DNA from: an uncultured Jannaschia sp.
GTDB lineage: Bacteria; Pseudomonadota; Alphaproteobacteria; Rhodobacterales; Rhodobacteraceae
NCBI RefSeq assembly: GCF_947503795.1
Contig: NZ_CANNEZ010000001.1
Coordinates: 673,001-737,000, forward strand
Direction of reading: 5' to 3'
DNA length: 64,000 nt
The translations under genes were made by a program, and so were the position numbers. Positions 35,608 through 45,991 of the stretch are shown here, one piece after another (the first letter of the stretch is position 1; every line of letters begins with the position of its first letter). The notes beneath the pieces were generated by a model, which made no database searches, had not been told where the DNA came from, and was given only the letters and a program-made list of their open reading frames with translations.

Positions 35608-36482
35608 GCGACGCGGCCTTCCTGCGACGCGCACCCGCCACCACCAATACCGCCGATCCCGACTACAAGCCCTATGATCGCGGCAAGCTGAGCTATGCGG
35701 CGACCTTCACCGATCCGCGCCGCGCCGCCGCGATTCGAGTGCTGGAATGGCTGACGGGCAAGGCGCGGCTGCTCTATCTGATCCGCAAGTTCGAGCGCGA
35801 GGGCGTCGAGGAGGGGCCGGCCTTCTTCAGCCACGCGCTGCGGGTGATGGGGATCCGCGTCGACACACCGCCCGAACAGATCGCCCGCATCCCCCCGCGC
35901 GGGCCCTGCGTCCTGGTGGCGAACCATCCGCACGGGCTGGTCGACGGTATGGTGCTGGCCGAGCTGATCGGCCGCGTCAGGTCGGATTTCAAGATCCTGA
36001 CCCGCAGCCTGCTGACCGGCGTCCCCGAGATCGCCGACCACATGATCGCCGTCCCGTTCCAGCACGAGCCGGACGCGCGCGAGCGCAATCTCGCGATGCG
36101 GCAGGCGGCGATGGAGCACCTGCAGGCCGGCGGCATGGTCGTGCTGTTTCCATCGGGCGGCGTCGCGGCCTCCGAGACGTGGTTCGGCCCGGCGATTGAG
36201 GCCGACTGGAATCCCTTCACGGCCAAGATGATCCGACGTTCCGGCGCGACGATCCTGCCGGTGCATTTCGAGGGTCGGAACTCGCGCGCCTACCAGATCG
36301 CCAATCTCGTCTCGCCGACGTTGCGCCAGGGGCTCTTGCTGCACGAGGTGGTGCACGCGCTCAACCGGCCGCAGATGCCGGTCATCGGCACGCCGATCGG
36401 CCCCGAAGAATGGCAATCCCGCTCGGGGAATGCGACGGAATTCATGGCGTGGCTGCGCGCGCGGACGCTGTCCTTGCGCTGA
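35604..36482 (+). CDS. PlsC-like lysophospholipid acyltransferase
   Basis: A 292-residue protein with an acyltransferase domain. The catalytic region is VLVANHPHGLVDGMVLAEL (about residues 103-121), a variant NHPxG..DG version of the HX4D motif seen in hemolysin-like acyltransferases, and the later FPSGGVA matches the glycerophosphate-binding EGxRS position. GTG start overlaps the HPr stop, so it belongs to the PTS transcript. It probably acylates a lysolipid or ornithine lipid precursor; the substrate is not certain. Confidence 0.82.
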   Translation: MSDAAFLRRAPATTNTADPDYKPYDRGKLSYAATFTDPRRAAAIRVLEWLTGKARLLYLIRKFEREGVEEGPAFFSHALRVMGIRVDTPPEQIARIPPRGPCVLVANHPHGLVDGMVLAELIGRVRSDFKILTRSLLTGVPEIADHMIAVPFQHEPDARERNLAMRQAAMEHLQAGGMVVLFPSGGVAASETWFGPAIEADWNPFTAKMIRRSGATILPVHFEGRNSRAYQIANLVSPTLRQGLLLHEVVHALNRPQMPVIGTPIGPEEWQSRSGNATEFMAWLRARTLSLR

Positions 36483-36485
36483 GGA

Positions 36486-37364
36486 TCAGCGGGTGGGAAC
36501 AGGCTCGCCCTCGCCGCGATAATCGTAGAAACCGCGCTGCGACTTTCGGCCCAGCCACCCGGCCTCGACGTATTTCACCAAGAGTGGGCAGGGGCGGTAT
36601 TTCGTATCGGCCAGCCCGTCATGCAGGACGTTCATGATCGCGAGGCAGGTGTCGAGCCCGATGAAATCCGCCAGCGCGAGCGGTCCCATCGGATGGTTCG
36701 CCCCGAGCTTGAGCGACGTGTCGATCGAGGTCACGGTACCGACCCCCTCATAGAGCGTGTAGACCGCCTCGTTGATCATCGGCATCAGGATGCGGTTGAC
36801 GATGAAGGCCGGAAAATCCTCGGCCGTGGCGGCCGTCTTTTCCAGCCGGTCGACCACGCCGCGACAGGCCTGGTACGTCTCCTCGTCGGTGGCGATGCCG
36901 CGGATCAGCTCGACCAGCTGCATCACCGGGACCGGGTTCATGAAGTGGAAGCCCATGAACTTCTCGGGCCGATCGGTCCGGCTGGCGAGCCGCGTGATCG
37001 AGATCGACGAGGTGTTCGAGGTCAGGATCGTGTTCGGCTTCAGATGCGGCAGCAGGTCCTCGAAGATCGCCTGCTTGACCGTTTCGCGCTCGGTCGCGGC
37101 CTCGATCACGAGGTCGGTGCCGCCCGCGTCCGCCAGCGTCATCGTCGCGCGGATGCGCCCCATTGCCGCGTCCCGCTCGGCCTGCGCGATCTTCTCGCGC
37201 GAGACCTGGCGGTCCATGTTGGCGGCGATCAGCGCGGTGGCCGCGTCGAGCGCGTCCTGGCTGACATCGGTCAGCACCACGTCGTAGCCCGCGAGCGCGC
37301 AGACATGGGCGATTCCGTTGCCCATCTGGCCGGCACCCACGATGCCGATACTGCCGATCTCCAT
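36486..37364 (-). CDS. 3-hydroxybutyryl-CoA dehydrogenase
   Basis: A 292-residue NAD-dependent 3-hydroxyacyl-CoA dehydrogenase. N-terminal Rossmann fold IGSIGIVGAGQMGNGIAHV; the catalytic region has SNTSSISITRLA, FMGFHFMNPVPVMQLVE (His/Glu dyad) and FIVNRILMPMINEAVY; the C-terminal domain has KLGANHPMGPLALADFIGLD. Likely interconverts acetoacetyl-CoA and (S)-3-hydroxybutyryl-CoA. The ATG at 37364 follows GGAG. It converges with the acyltransferase gene four bases away. Confidence 0.93.
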   Translation of the reverse strand: MEIGSIGIVGAGQMGNGIAHVCALAGYDVVLTDVSQDALDAATALIAANMDRQVSREKIAQAERDAAMGRIRATMTLADAGGTDLVIEAATERETVKQAIFEDLLPHLKPNTILTSNTSSISITRLASRTDRPEKFMGFHFMNPVPVMQLVELIRGIATDEETYQACRGVVDRLEKTAATAEDFPAFIVNRILMPMINEAVYTLYEGVGTVTSIDTSLKLGANHPMGPLALADFIGLDTCLAIMNVLHDGLADTKYRPCPLLVKYVEAGWLGRKSQRGFYDYRGEGEPVPTR

Positions 37365-37528
37365 GACGCTCTCCGATGCCGTTCGCGGCGACAATAGCAG
37401 CGGCGCGAGGGGGCACAAGCGAGCCGGCGACCCTGACAATTCGCCACGAATACGCGGTTCAACCAATCGGTAAGGACGGGCTGCGACGCTTGGGATCGAC
37501 ACTCCGAATCGACCGATGGGACCGGGCT

Positions 37529-38347
37529 ATGAGCTTTCACGCGCGCGAGCCGGCGCTCGATTACTATCCGTGCCGCTATGGGCGGTGCCGGATCACGTTC
37601 CGTGGCCCCCGCGCCGCGCTTCGCCCGCCCTATACCGTCGTCGTGGGCGGGGCCGAGACCTTCGGCAGATATGTCGAGGACCCGTTCACCGAGCAGTTGG
37701 CCGAACGAACGGGCCGTCGGATCATCAACCTGGGCATCCTGAACGCGGGCATCGACGCGTTCCTCAGGGACGACGCGCTGATGGAGATCATTCGCGGGGC
37801 CGAAACGGTAGTCGTGCAGGTGATGGGCGCGCATAACCTGTCGAACCGGTTCTATACCGTGCATCCCCGGCGGAACGACCGGTTCCTGCGGCATTCCATG
37901 GCGCTGGCCAGCCTCTTTCCCGAGGTCGATTTCAGCGATTACGCTTTCACCCGACACATGCTGGCCGGTCTGCGCGCCGCGCGACCCGAGGCATTCTCCC
38001 TCGTGGTGCAGGAGTTGCGGGCCGCCTGGACGGCGCGCACCCGGCTCTTCCTGTCGCACATCCCGGGCTGCAAGATCATGCTCTGGATCGAGAATTCCGG
38101 CCGGACGACCTTCGGACCCGAGCCGCCTTTCGTCGATATCGACATGTTGCAGGCCATCGAGGGCGAGATCGACAAGTTCGTGCACTGCGATGTCGGCGAC
38201 GACATGACCGATGCGGGCCTCGACGAGATGGTCTTCCCAGATGGCGAGCGGGCAGGGGCCGAGATGATGCTGCGCCCCGAGGCCCATGCCCGGATCGCGC
38301 GTCACCTGTCCCGCGCCGTCGGCATGCGCAGCGGCATCGCCGCGTGA
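37529..38347 (+). CDS. DUF6473 protein
   Basis: A 272-residue protein starting MSFHAREPALDYYPCRYG, with the typical VVVGGAETFGRYVEDPF, GRRIINLGILNAGIDAFL and QVMGAHNLSNRFYTVHPRRNDRF. This matches DUF6473, which has an SGNH-hydrolase-like feel (GGxET and NxG..NAG motifs), common in roseobacters and linked to polysaccharide or sulfotransferase genes; the function is unproven. An open frame extends upstream to 37376, but the ATG at 37529 opens the conserved region. Confidence 0.8.
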   Translation: MSFHAREPALDYYPCRYGRCRITFRGPRAALRPPYTVVVGGAETFGRYVEDPFTEQLAERTGRRIINLGILNAGIDAFLRDDALMEIIRGAETVVVQVMGAHNLSNRFYTVHPRRNDRFLRHSMALASLFPEVDFSDYAFTRHMLAGLRAARPEAFSLVVQELRAAWTARTRLFLSHIPGCKIMLWIENSGRTTFGPEPPFVDIDMLQAIEGEIDKFVHCDVGDDMTDAGLDEMVFPDGERAGAEMMLRPEAHARIARHLSRAVGMRSGIAA

Positions 38348-38362
38348 TGGTACGCGCGAATG

Positions 38363-38394
38363 AAAACGCGCGGCCCCGGTGACCGGAGCCGCGC
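38363..38394 (-). terminator. Terminator of etfBA, facing DUF6473
   Basis: Stem 38368-38379 with 38383-38394 (12 positions, one mismatch) around a three-base loop. On the minus strand it is followed by T4 (38366-38363), so it terminates the etfBA transcript; the stem may also stop the convergent DUF6473 transcript. Confidence 0.75.
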
Positions 38395-38418
38395 GCGAAG
38401 ATCGTCACGTTGCGAGCG

Positions 38419-39345
38419 TCAGAGCTTTTCGGTCAGCTCCGGCACCGCGGTGAAGAGATCGGCGACGAGGCCGTAATCGGCGACCTGGAAGATCGGCGCT
38501 TCCTCGTCCTTGTTGATCGCGACGATCACCTTCGAGTCCTTCATCCCCGCGAGGTGCTGGATCGCCCCCGAGATGCCGACCGCGACGTAGAGATCGGGGG
38601 CCACGACCTTACCGGTCTGCCCGACCTGCCAGTCGTTGGGCGCATAGCCCGAGTCGACCGCCGCGCGGGACGCGCCGACGGCGGCGCCCAGCTTGTCGGC
38701 CAGCTTCTCGATCATCGCGAAGTCCTCTTCCGAGCCAACGCCGCGCCCGCCCGAGACGACGATGCCCGCCGAGGTCAGTTCCGGCCGGTCGCTTTCGGCC
38801 AGCTTGTCCTCGACCCATTCCGACAGGCCCGGATCGGCGGCCGCCGACACCGTTTCGACCGGGGCCGATCCGCCGTCGCCGGCCAGATCGAAGGTCGAGG
38901 TGCGGATGGTCATCACCTTGACCGGATCGGACGACTTGATGGTCTGGATCGCGTTGCCGGCGTAGATCGGACGCTCGAACGTGTCGGCATCGACCACGGC
39001 GGTGACGTCCGACATGATCATCACGTCCAGCAGCGCCGCGACGCGGGGCATCACGTTCTTGGCGTCCGTCGTCGAGGGCGCCAGGATATGGCTGTAATCG
39101 CCCGCGAGCGACACGATCAGCGCGGCCGTCGGCTCGGCCAGGCGGTGACCCAGCGACGGATCCTCGGCCACGAGCACCTTCGACACGCCATCGAGCTTGG
39201 CCGCAGCCTCGCCCGCCGCAGAGGCCGACGCCCCGGCGCAGAGCACCGTCACGTCGCCCAGCGCCTTGGCCGCGGTCAGCGCCTTGGAGGTCGCATCGAC
39301 GGCCAGCTCGCCATCCGTCACTTCACCGATCAGAAGAACCGCCAT
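38419..39345 (-). CDS. etfA: Electron transfer flavoprotein alpha subunit
   Basis: A 308-residue ETF alpha subunit that holds FAD. The C-terminal FAD domain has [31 protein letters not shown] and [19 protein letters not shown]. It accepts electrons from acyl-CoA dehydrogenases, including probably Mcd in this window, and passes them to ETF-ubiquinone oxidoreductase. The ATG overlaps the etfB stop by one base (TGATG). Confidence 0.95.
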   Translation of the reverse strand: MAVLLIGEVTDGELAVDATSKALTAAKALGDVTVLCAGASASAAGEAAAKLDGVSKVLVAEDPSLGHRLAEPTAALIVSLAGDYSHILAPSTTDAKNVMPRVAALLDVMIMSDVTAVVDADTFERPIYAGNAIQTIKSSDPVKVMTIRTSTFDLAGDGGSAPVETVSAAADPGLSEWVEDKLAESDRPELTSAGIVVSGGRGVGSEEDFAMIEKLADKLGAAVGASRAAVDSGYAPNDWQVGQTGKVVAPDLYVAVGISGAIQHLAGMKDSKVIVAINKDEEAPIFQVADYGLVADLFTAVPELTEKL

Positions 39346-40103
39346 CAGACCGCCCCCGCTTCCTTGAGTTTCGCCACCAGCTCGTCGACATCCTTGACCA
39401 TCTCGCCCGCCTTGCGGGTCTCCGGCTCGGAGGTTTTCACGATCTCGAGCCGCGGGGCGATATCGACGCCGTAATCGGCGGGCGTCTTCTCATCCAGCGG
39501 CTTCTTCTTGGCCTTCATGATATTCGGCAGCGACGCGTAGCGCGGCTCGTTCAGGCGCAGGTCGACGGTCACGATCGCGGGCATCTTCACCTTGATCGTC
39601 TGCAGACCGCCATCGACCTCGCGGGTGACCAGCGCCTGATCGCCCTCGATCTTGACCTCGGAGGCGAAGGTCGCCTGGCTCCAGCCGGTCAGCGCGGCCA
39701 GCATCTGGCCCGTCGCGTTCATGTCGTTGTCGATCGCCTGCTTGCCGGCCAGCACGAGGCCCGGCTGCTCCTCGTCGATCACGGCCTTGAGGATCTTGGC
39801 GACGGCCAACGGTTCGATATCCTGGTGGACGTCGTCGGTCGCAATCACGAGGATCGCGCGGTCCGCGCCCATCGCCAGCGCCGTGCGCAACGTTTCCTGG
39901 TTTTGCTTGACGCCGATCGAGACGGCCACGACCTCCTCGGCGGCGCCGGCCTCCTTGAGGCGGATCGCCTCCTCGACGGCGATTTCGTCGAAGGGGTTCA
40001 TGGACATCTTGACGTTGGCGAGGTCCACGCCCGACCCGTCGGCCTTCACGCGCACCTTCACGTTGTAGTCGATGACCCGTTTGACGGGCACGAGGATTTT
40101 CAT
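39345..40103 (-). CDS. etfB: Electron transfer flavoprotein beta subunit
   Basis: A 252-residue ETF beta subunit (AMP-binding). It begins [19 protein letters not shown] and has the ETF beta signature region [20 protein letters not shown] followed by [29 protein letters not shown] lies seven bases before the ATG and can pair with an upstream CTCCC. It is translationally coupled to etfA. Confidence 0.95.
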   Translation of the reverse strand: MKILVPVKRVIDYNVKVRVKADGSGVDLANVKMSMNPFDEIAVEEAIRLKEAGAAEEVVAVSIGVKQNQETLRTALAMGADRAILVIATDDVHQDIEPLAVAKILKAVIDEEQPGLVLAGKQAIDNDMNATGQMLAALTGWSQATFASEVKIEGDQALVTREVDGGLQTIKVKMPAIVTVDLRLNEPRYASLPNIMKAKKKPLDEKTPADYGVDIAPRLEIVKTSEPETRKAGEMVKDVDELVAKLKEAGAV

Positions 40104-40109
40104 GGCTCA

Positions 40110-40137
40110 CTCCCTGAGACGCAGTTTCGAGGGAGTA
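40110..40137 (-). promoter_or_regulatory. Hairpin enclosing the etfB ribosome binding site
   Basis: In the etfB mRNA the 7-base arms ACTCCCT (40137-40131) and AGGGAGT (40116-40110) are perfectly complementary and enclose a 14-base loop. The downstream arm is the etfB Shine-Dalgarno itself, so folding would hide it. Confidence 0.5.
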
Positions 40138-40191
40138 GTTAGCGCAGGGTCAGGCGGGGCGACAGGCGGAAAACGACCCTGTGCGACGGAG

Positions 40192-40218
40192 TGACGTACC
40201 GTTCTGACGTGAACGTCA
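40192..40218. repeat. TGACGT half-sites upstream of etfBA
   Basis: TGACGT occurs at 40192-40197 and 40205-40210, and its complement ACGTCA at 40213-40218; the last two form an inverted repeat around GA. The array overlaps the 3' end of the glycosyltransferase gene and lies about 90 bases before etfB, a position suited to a repressor or activator of etfBA. Confidence 0.4.
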
Positions 40219-41079
40219 CGCCGCCTCGGACGGAACAGCCGCGCGCGCCAGATCGTCCATCTCGGGTGTTCCGATCAGGCCGTGGCGCCGTCCCAGCGTG
40301 TCAAGAAGCGTGCCCTCGGGCGGAATTCCGGCATATTCCTTCAGCAGGCGGTCGCGGATGCGGCGCCCGTAGAAATGGATCGACATCGTCTCGTTCGTGC
40401 AGGCGCGCAGCGTGACGCGGGCCCGCTTGAAGATGCGCCGCCGCTCCGGGTAGCTCAGCGGATAGAGCGTCACGGCATCCATCGCGTGCTCCAGCTCGCC
40501 GGTCATCCGCAGGATCCATGTGATCGCGTTCGGCCCCCACGCGCCCCACGGGTATTCTGCGACATGGATCGGCTCGCCGTCGCGTGCGGCGCGGCACGCC
40601 TGGTCGAGGAATTTCGGCGGCATCCAAGGCAGGATCGCGAACTCGTCCTCGGTCCAGGCGAGAAGCTCCTTCAGGGTCTCGGATTCAGGCGGCAATCCCA
40701 GCACGCCATTCGCCACCAGCCGTTTCTTCTCGTCTCCGAAGGCCACGAACCAGCCGTCGCGCGGCACGAAGGGGCGCAGGCAATAGGCGTCGGTATCGGC
40801 CCAGATGATGCCGGGACGCTTGGACAGCAGGTGATAGCGAAAGCGATCCGCGAAGGGGGCGGGCGACTGGGTGCGCGCGTGGGTGGTGATCGTCTGGGGT
40901 TGCTCGAGGATGTCGGCGGCGTCTCCGGTCTCGACGCCGTCGGGCACGCCCTCGACAGGCCCGTAGCTGAAGAGGATCGTCCGGTGGCCCGCATCGACGA
41001 AGGATTTCAGGCACAACCGCTCGACCAGCGACAAGGGATCGCCCGTCCAGAAGCTGGCGATGACGGGAAGGTCGGACAT
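40216..41079 (-). CDS. Glycosyltransferase (DXD sugar-transferase type)
   Basis: A 287-residue protein resembling GT32/capsular glycosyltransferases. SDLPVIASFWTGDPLSLVERLCL is split here as ASFWTGDPLSL and CLKSFVDAGH; the nucleotide-sugar/metal motif is WADTDAYCLRPF with Asp95 and Asp97; WGAWGPNAITWIL and HFYGRRIRDRLL follow. The product is unknown, perhaps an exopolysaccharide or lipid-linked glycan. GGAG seven bases before the ATG at 41079 decides the start against the frame opening at 41283. It lies between etfBA and the adenosyltransferase without obvious functional link. Confidence 0.78.
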   Translation of the reverse strand: MSDLPVIASFWTGDPLSLVERLCLKSFVDAGHRTILFSYGPVEGVPDGVETGDAADILEQPQTITTHARTQSPAPFADRFRYHLLSKRPGIIWADTDAYCLRPFVPRDGWFVAFGDEKKRLVANGVLGLPPESETLKELLAWTEDEFAILPWMPPKFLDQACRAARDGEPIHVAEYPWGAWGPNAITWILRMTGELEHAMDAVTLYPLSYPERRRIFKRARVTLRACTNETMSIHFYGRRIRDRLLKEYAGIPPEGTLLDTLGRRHGLIGTPEMDDLARAAVPSEAA

Positions 41080-41233
41080 GGCGCGGCTCCGTTCGATTCG
41101 GGCGGTCGGTCGGGGCGCCCCTGCGGCGCGACTGGTGCCATCCGAATGGGGCATCATTCGGGCGGCATGCCATTGGCGCCGAACTGGAAACGATCCTACC
41201 CCGCGGCGTTCGATCTGTCCAAACGAAGGCTTG

Positions 41234-41806
41234 TCACCGATTGGCGCCGGGCACCCAGAGGACATCCGCCCGCCCGTCGTCATTGGCGATGCGCGATGCG
41301 ACGAAGAACCAGTCCGAAAGGCGGTTGAGATACTTCACCGCCGCCGCGTTCACATCGTCCGTTTCGGCCAGTGCGACGCAGAGCCGTTCGGCCCGCCGCG
41401 TCACCGTGCGGCAGAGATGCAGATGCGCCGCCAAGGGCGACCCGCCCGGCAGCACGAAGCTCCGCAACGGCTCGAGCGCATCGTTCATCGCGTCGATCTC
41501 GGCCTCCAGCCGGTCGATCTGCGCGGGCAGCATCCGCAGCGGCGGATACTCGGCCTCCGTGTCCTTCGCCATGTCCGGGCGGCAGAGATCGGCCCCGAGA
41601 TCGAACATGTCGTTCTGGATCATGGCCAGGCGTTCGGCCATGTCGGCCTCGGCATGGAGGCGGGCCATTCCGATCGTGGCATTGGCCTCGTCGACGGTGC
41701 CGTAGGCCTCGACGCGGGCAGAGGTCTTCGGGACGCGGCTGCCATCGCCGAGCGCGGTGGTCCCTGCATCGCCGGTGCGGGTGTAGATCTTCGACAATAC
41801 GACCAT
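41234..41806 (-). CDS. Cob(I)alamin adenosyltransferase, PduO type
   Basis: A 190-residue ATP:cob(I)alamin adenosyltransferase making adenosylcobalamin. It has the ATP-binding IYTRTGDAGTTALGDG (7-22), the RTVTRRAERLCVAL helix and YLNRLSDWFFVASRI. Adenosylcobalamin is the cofactor of ethylmalonyl-CoA and methylmalonyl-CoA mutases, fitting the mcd gene in this window. It starts four bases after the small membrane protein gene. Confidence 0.92.
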   Translation of the reverse strand: MVVLSKIYTRTGDAGTTALGDGSRVPKTSARVEAYGTVDEANATIGMARLHAEADMAERLAMIQNDMFDLGADLCRPDMAKDTEAEYPPLRMLPAQIDRLEAEIDAMNDALEPLRSFVLPGGSPLAAHLHLCRTVTRRAERLCVALAETDDVNAAAVKYLNRLSDWFFVASRIANDDGRADVLWVPGANR

Positions 41807-41810
41807 CGTG

Positions 41811-42014
41811 TTAGCCCCTCGACCTGATCCAGACGAACCCGAGCAACAGCATCACCGCGACGAACTGGGCGATGATGCGCCAGCGCATCAGGCGATTGGC
41901 GTGCTTGCGGTTGAACTCGCCGCCCTTGGCGAAGCCGCCGACACCGACGAGCAGGATCAGCAGCACCACGAGGCAGGCGCCTGCCACGACATAGAACAGG
42001 GGGTCGTCTCTCAT
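41811..42014 (-). CDS. HIG1-like twin-helix small membrane protein
   Basis: A 67-residue protein with two membrane helices (about 6-28 and 46-63) separated by the polar loop KGGEFNRKHANRLMRWRII. This is the bacterial HIG1-domain pattern, associated in mitochondria and alphaproteobacteria with respiratory supercomplexes. Paired with a PduO-type gene in many Rhodobacterales. Confidence 0.82.
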   Translation of the reverse strand: MRDDPLFYVVAGACLVVLLILLVGVGGFAKGGEFNRKHANRLMRWRIIAQFVAVMLLLGFVWIRSRG

Positions 42015-42058
42015 CAGGGGGTCCTTCCGGCGGTTGCCCCGTCACCTAGCGGCGCGGG

Positions 42059-42880
42059 TCAGGATTTCGACAGGATTCGGTCCATCATCCGCGTCGGCAG
42101 CAGCCGCTTGGCCGCGCCGCCCAGATGGGTCGGCACCGTGACGTAGTAGCGGGCGCGGGGGCGGGGGGCCTCGACCGCATGGATGAGCTTGGCGGTCACG
42201 GCCGAGGGCGGCATCTCCCAGCGATCGGGCGTCTTATCCTCGAAACGGGCCAGCAGGCGCTCGTATTGGGCGCGATGCGGCGAGGCGCGCCAGTCGATCC
42301 AGCGCTCGAACTGGCGGCGCCCGTTGATGCGGAACCGCGAGGTGATGGGACCGGGCTCGATCAGCGAGACCTCGATGCCAGTGCCCGCCAATTCCAGCCG
42401 CAGGGTATCCGTCAGACCCTCCAGCGCGAACTTGGTCGCATTGTAGGCGCCGCGCCACGGGGCCGCGGCGAAGCCGAGGACGCTGGAACATTGCACGATG
42501 CGCCCCGCGCCCGCGGCGCGCATCACGGGCAGCACGCGGCGCGTCAGGTCGTGCCAGCCGAAGAGATTGGCCTCGAAAATCGCGCGCAGGGCGTCGACCG
42601 GCAAATCCTCGAGCAGGCCGGGGATCGCGTAGGCGCCGTTGTTGTAGAGCGCGTCCAGCCGGCCGCCCGTCGCGTCCAGCACCTCGGCCAGCCCGGAGGC
42701 GATACTGTCGCCGTCTTCGTAGTCGATCCGAGGGCTGATGAGGCCCTCGGACTGAAGGCGCGCACAATCCTCGGCCTTGCGGCAGGACGCGAAAACGGTC
42801 CAGCCACGCGCCTTGAGGTTATGGGCCGCGTCATGGCCGATCCCAGAAGAGCAGCCGGTGATGAGGATTGAGCGCGTCAT
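42059..42880 (-). CDS. Short-chain dehydrogenase/reductase
   Basis: A 273-residue classical SDR. Cofactor motif TGCSSGIG (8-15), NNGAYA (80-85), catalytic Ser132/133 in QCSSVLGF, and Tyr146/Lys150 in YNATK. The C terminus (YYVTVPTHLGGAAKRLLP) is slightly hydrophobic. Substrate unknown. ATG at 42880 opens the Rossmann strand directly; the longer frame from 42916 is not preferred. Confidence 0.87.
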   Translation of the reverse strand: MTRSILITGCSSGIGHDAAHNLKARGWTVFASCRKAEDCARLQSEGLISPRIDYEDGDSIASGLAEVLDATGGRLDALYNNGAYAIPGLLEDLPVDALRAIFEANLFGWHDLTRRVLPVMRAAGAGRIVQCSSVLGFAAAPWRGAYNATKFALEGLTDTLRLELAGTGIEVSLIEPGPITSRFRINGRRQFERWIDWRASPHRAQYERLLARFEDKTPDRWEMPPSAVTAKLIHAVEAPRPRARYYVTVPTHLGGAAKRLLPTRMMDRILSKS

Positions 42881-42984
42881 GGGCGACGGGCTAGGCGCAT
42901 CGCGGGGCGATGACAATCGCCGCCATCACGAAAGAGGCGCGCCGGTGTGGCACGCCCCCTCCGGGTTCGGTCCTGTGGTCTGGG

Positions 42985-43524
42985 TCAGGCCGGGTCGAGG
43001 AAGCGCGATGCCATCCAGCCGGTCTGGCCCGTGGCGACGTCGCGGATCTGCTGCCAGCCGTTCTGCGGTGCCCCGAGCGGCTCGGTCAGGGTGCCCTGCG
43101 GCAGGCTGTCGACGACGCGGTTCCCGGTCGAGGGACCGGCGCGCATGTTCACACGGCTGCCATTGACTACCAGCATCCCGGCCTCGGCCTGGGGTGCTGC
43201 CTCGGCGGAGGCGGTGAGGGCGGCGGGCTGCAGCAGGTTCACGACGACCGGCTCGCCGATCAGGCGGGGGGCCGAGAAGATGGGGTTCGGCGCGGGTGCC
43301 GAGGCGGCGATCACGGCGGCATCGGGCACGACGGAGTCGTTGCGCGTGACGGCCGGCTCGGAGGAGGCGTTGGTCAGGATCACGGGGCGATCGTAGTTGG
43401 CGGCGGCCATGACGACGGGCGTCGCGGCCTCTGCCTCGGCGGCGGCCATGCCATCGGTCGGCTGGCCCCAGATCACGAATCCCGCATAGAGGGCCGCGGC
43501 AAGAGTAAACGTAAGCTTCAACAT
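42985..43524 (-). CDS. SH3-domain envelope protein
   Basis: A 179-residue protein with an N-terminal signal/anchor (residues 1-20, LTFTLAAALYAGFVIWG), a low-complexity Ala/Pro/Val linker and a C-terminal bacterial SH3 domain (about 118-179; NGSRVNMRAGPSTGNRVV and TGWMASRFLDPA). Such domains usually bind peptidoglycan peptides. ATG at 43524 with GGGGA nine bases upstream. It is divergent from parC. Confidence 0.8.
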   Translation of the reverse strand: MLKLTFTLAAALYAGFVIWGQPTDGMAAAEAEAATPVVMAAANYDRPVILTNASSEPAVTRNDSVVPDAAVIAASAPAPNPIFSAPRLIGEPVVVNLLQPAALTASAEAAPQAEAGMLVVNGSRVNMRAGPSTGNRVVDSLPQGTLTEPLGAPQNGWQQIRDVATGQTGWMASRFLDPA

Positions 43525-43540
43525 AATTGGCAGTCCCCAT

Positions 43541-43558
43541 TGGGAATTTGCATTCCCA
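43541..43558. repeat. Inverted repeat before the SH3 gene
   Basis: TGGGAAT (43541-43547) and ATTCCCA (43552-43558) around TTGC, perfect. It lies 17 bases upstream of the SH3 start and 118 upstream of parC; either an operator or a 5'-UTR hairpin. Confidence 0.4.
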
Positions 43559-43675
43559 CACACAACGGTCGTCCCTGGCAGGGGGTTCCCGTCAACCGCA
43601 CGATAACACGGATTTCCTCGATCCCTTAGTCCCGAGTTCTTGTGTGCCCGAGTCCCCAAAGATACATCATCGTCC

Positions 43676-45985
<2,310 letters not shown>

Positions 45986-45991
45986 AACCGA

